Source of the DNA: Gammaproteobacteria bacterium
GTDB taxonomy: Bacteria; Pseudomonadota; Gammaproteobacteria; Xanthomonadales; Marinicellaceae
Length of the DNA stretch: 9,297 nt
Reading direction: 5' to 3'
NCBI GenBank assembly: GCA_030426065.1
Contig: JAUHZH010000055.1
Coordinates: forward strand, 1 to 9,297
This document shows positions 7,310 to 9,297 of the stretch, piece by piece. Both the position numbers and the translations under genes were made by a program. The notes beneath the pieces were generated by a model. The model saw only the letters and a list, made by a program, of their open reading frames with translations, was not told where the DNA came from and made no database searches. How positions within the stretch are numbered: the first letter of the stretch is position 1; every line of letters begins with the position of its first letter.

Positions 7310-8449
7310 TCAATCGCTGTTTTTCAGGCTGTTGGGTAACTCTTTGATGTAGAGGTCTTGTTTGGCGTACGGTATTTCAATGCCTGCTTGGTTGAATGCC
7401 TTGTAAACATCCATGTGTAACTCGTGTCTGATTCGGCCACGCAACACCGGTTGAGGAATCCAAGCCAACAACTCAAAGTCCAGGCTGGAAGGACCGAAAG
7501 CACGCATCCTGACACGTGGGGCTGGGTTATTGATCACATCAGGGTGGTCTTTGGCGACTTGTTCCAAAACCTGACACACTTGATCGACATCCGACCCATA
7601 GGCCGCACCGACCGCCACGCGGATGCGGCTGTTTTCCCAGCGGCCGCCATTTTCATTGACAATTTTGGCATTGCCGATGACGTTGTTGGGTACCGTGATT
7701 TCAATGTCATCGCGGGTCAGTAATCGGGTTGAACGCATGCCAACATGGGTCACTTCGCCACGTTCTCCAGATGACAACACCACAAAGTCACCGACTTTGT
7801 AGGGCGAATCAGCGATGATGAAAAAACCTGAAAACAAATTGGCTAAGGTGTCTTTGGCTGCAAAACCCACTGCAATACCGACAACACCGGCAGAGGCCAG
7901 CCATGCCGTGGGATCTATGCCCCAAATCAACAACAAAACATAAGAACCCAAGCCAATCAATAAAACCTTGCCGACCAGTTCAAAAAGTGGTCGTGTTTTG
8001 GGTTGAATCAATTGGAATCTGTTCTTGATCAGTGACAGCGATTCGAGCAGTAAGTGCAACACTTTGAACCCGCGCATCATCCAAGACAAAACCACCACAG
8101 AGGCCAGGAATCGCAACAGCATGGCTTCTGTGCCAGCGGCCATATTCAGGGTTTTGACGGCGACGCCGAGAAAGAAAAAAAACACAGTGAGGAACAATGG
8201 CCTCTGAATGGCTTCAATCATTTGGTCGTCAAGGTTGTTTTTGGTTCTTCTGGTGATGTGAGAAAAACTGTAACGGAAAAACCAATGGGCCATCTTGGCG
8301 ATGATGTAGCCCATGATGACCACCACTGAAAAGCCTATCAAAGGAATTTCTGTCAGGCCATGCCAGTAAGGTTGCCAAGATTCAGGCAACACGTGCTCAA
8401 CTTTAACCAACAAAGGTTCGTAGGCAGTTTGTTTCTCGCCTTCTTGCAT
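7310..8449 (-). CDS. MscS-family mechanosensitive ion channel
   Basis: A 379-residue inner-membrane channel that should open under membrane tension and release small solutes on osmotic downshock. Membrane helices are likely at about residues 36-57, 82-102, 109-125 and 157-177, followed by the pore helix in WLASAGVVGIAVGFAAKDTLANLFSGFFI (about 183-211), rich in the Gly/Ala packing typical of MscS TM3. The beta domain follows (YKVGDFVVLSSGERGEVTHVGMRSTRLLTRDDIEITVPNNVIGNAKIVN), then the alpha/beta cage domain ending near residue 365. E. coli MscS has 286 residues and three helices; this one has one or two extra N-terminal helices, as in YbdG/YnaI-type paralogues. The ATG at 8449 shares one base with the sspB stop (TGATG); a TTG immediately before it is a less likely start. 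There is no clear Shine-Dalgarno, so translation is probably coupled. Conductance and ion preference cannot be read from the sequence. Confidence 0.93.
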   Translation of the reverse strand: MQEGEKQTAYEPLLVKVEHVLPESWQPYWHGLTEIPLIGFSVVVIMGYIIAKMAHWFFRYSFSHITRRTKNNLDDQMIEAIQRPLFLTVFFFFLGVAVKTLNMAAGTEAMLLRFLASVVVLSWMMRGFKVLHLLLESLSLIKNRFQLIQPKTRPLFELVGKVLLIGLGSYVLLLIWGIDPTAWLASAGVVGIAVGFAAKDTLANLFSGFFIIADSPYKVGDFVVLSSGERGEVTHVGMRSTRLLTRDDIEITVPNNVIGNAKIVNENGGRWENSRIRVAVGAAYGSDVDQVCQVLEQVAKDHPDVINNPAPRVRMRAFGPSSLDFELLAWIPQPVLRGRIRHELHMDVYKAFNQAGIEIPYAKQDLYIKELPNSLKNSD

Positions 8450-8844
8450 CAATCAACCACGGTCAAGTGAGGGCGTTTGGGTTTGTCGTCCTTGTCGTTT
8501 TTGTTGTTTTTGGGTGGGGGAGGTTCTGATTCATGGTCTTCCATTTCAAACACCATGCCTTTGCCATTTTCTCGAGCAAACAGAGCAGTGATGGACTCCA
8601 TGGGGACAATCAAAGCTTGAGATCGACCACCAAATCGGGCGTTGAATGTCATCAAATCCGGATCCATGGTCATGTGATCGGTGGCATCGTAAGACACATT
8701 CAAAGTGATGTTGCCATCTTCTTCAATGCCCGGTGGCACACGCAAGCCCTCATAACTGGCATCAATCACAATCAATGGCGTCATGCCATTGTCTGTGATC
8801 CATTGATGCAAAGCCTGGATAAAATAAGGCTTGGCCGATGTCAT
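8449..8844 (-). CDS. sspB: ClpXP adaptor SspB (stringent starvation protein B)
   Basis: A 131-residue cytoplasmic adaptor that binds ssrA-tagged proteins released from stalled ribosomes and delivers them to the ClpXP protease. The substrate-binding domain spans about residues 5-100 (KPYFIQALHQWITDNGMTPLIVID, then FNARFGGRSQALIVPMESITALFARENGKGMVFE, closely resembling E. coli SspB). A charged Pro/Asn/Lys/Asp linker (about 102-123) leads to the ClpX-binding tail RPHLTVVD, comparable with RPALRVVK in E. coli. The whole is shorter than the 165 residues of E. coli, mainly in the linker. The ATG at 8844 is chosen because homology begins there and it lies 7 nt after the sspA stop; the frame is open to 8931, but that stretch lies inside sspA and does not resemble SspB. 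There is no good Shine-Dalgarno, so translation is probably coupled to sspA. Confidence 0.95.
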   Translation of the reverse strand: MTSAKPYFIQALHQWITDNGMTPLIVIDASYEGLRVPPGIEEDGNITLNVSYDATDHMTMDPDLMTFNARFGGRSQALIVPMESITALFARENGKGMVFEMEDHESEPPPPKNNKNDKDDKPKRPHLTVVD

Positions 8845-8851
8845 GTCTGGG

Positions 8852-9297
8852 TCAAAAATCAAATCGGTACTCGCGTTCTGTTTCGGTGATGGATTTTTTG
8901 AAAGCTGGGCTTTGGAACATGCGGTGCGCATAATTCCTCAAGGCTTTGGGCAAGGCTTCCCAGTCAACCCCATAATGCTCCAATCGCCACAAGAAAGGCA
9001 CCAAATGGGTGTCCACCAGGGTCATGTCGGGATTCATGAAATAAGGGTGTTGAGAAAATAAGGGGTCTGCAGCGGCCAACTGTTCTGACAATTCAGCAAT
9101 CAATGTGTTGCGTGCTTTGCCAGCGGCGCTCTCAATTTTATCAACATAAGAAAACCATCCTTTCTCCAATCGATAAACCGTGAAACGCAATCGGGCTCGG
9201 GTCATCGGATCGGGTGGCATCAGTGGTGGATGTGGATAACGTTCGTCCAGGTACTCAGTGATGACGTTGATGCCGTACAAATGCATGTCGCGGTCAA
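8852..9297 (-). CDS. sspA: Stringent starvation protein A, GST-fold RNA polymerase-associated protein (5' end outside window)
   Basis: SspA binds RNA polymerase with sigma70 and supports acid and stationary-phase stress survival in E. coli and virulence genes in other gammaproteobacteria. The visible 148 residues begin with DRDMHLYGINVITEYLDERYPHPPLMP, which aligns with VDRELTLWESRIIMEYLDERFPHPPLMP of E. coli, so roughly 65-70 residues (most of the thioredoxin-like domain) lie beyond the window. The ATG at 9286 is internal. The PHP triplet, reported as important for E. coli SspA activity, is present. The all-helical GST C-terminal domain follows, including the helix NPDMTLVDTHLVPFLWRLEHYGVDW. 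The Glu-Ser pair that GST-like proteins usually carry before helix alpha3 (WES in E. coli) is replaced by Gly-Ile. It is upstream of sspB, the usual gammaproteobacterial order; its promoter is outside the window. Confidence 0.95.
   Translation of the reverse strand, partial: DRDMHLYGINVITEYLDERYPHPPLMPPDPMTRARLRFTVYRLEKGWFSYVDKIESAAGKARNTLIAELSEQLAAADPLFSQHPYFMNPDMTLVDTHLVPFLWRLEHYGVDWEALPKALRNYAHRMFQSPAFKKSITETEREYRFDF

Noticed and set aside
8845..8931. N-terminal extension of SspB to an upstream ATG at 8931
   Set aside because: These codons lie out of frame inside conserved sspA, do not resemble SspB, and SspB homology begins right at the ATG at 8844.

Overview
The window is a compact stretch of bacterial chromosome. 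It holds eight genes, two of them cut by the window edges. The genes look gammaproteobacterial: adjacent sspA and sspB, an HrpA-type helicase with the long C-terminal extension, a group II (eukaryote-like) branched-chain aminotransferase, moderate GC and very tight gene packing. Together with the Cys-patterned anchored proteins, this fits a marine relative of the Xanthomonadales/Lysobacterales (Marinicella-like). That placement is inference from protein character only. I saw no rRNA, tRNA, insertion sequence, CRISPR array or phage gene.

Layout. The 3' part of ilvE (1-888, +) ends at a strong intrinsic terminator (892-920). A small four-helix DUF1761-type membrane protein (933-1340, -) and a two-gene + operon (1465-3500) diverge from a shared control region of about 124 bp (1341-1464). 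That region contains two perfect TATAAT boxes facing opposite ways, near-abutting -35 regions and a small inverted repeat between them. The two-gene operon encodes N-terminally anchored, otherwise exported proteins that I cannot assign to a function. They share a six-cysteine layout and look like diverged tandem paralogues whose reading frames overlap by ATGA.

The other half, 3501-9297, is one minus-strand cluster in the order sspA - sspB - mscS-like - hrpA, with junctions from a 7-nt gap to a 1-nt overlap. SspA is an RNA polymerase-binding stress regulator. SspB hands ssrA-tagged peptides from stalled ribosomes to ClpXP. HrpA is a DEAH RNA helicase connected with RNA processing and, in recent E. 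coli work, with stalled or collided ribosomes. The MscS-like channel in the middle would release osmotic pressure. The cluster therefore reads as a stress and translation-quality unit with a mechanosensitive channel inserted.

The + operon and hrpA converge with no intergenic base at all: their stop codons abut as TGA/TCA at 3498-3503. The best candidate for something undescribed is the Cys-patterned pair at 1465-3500.
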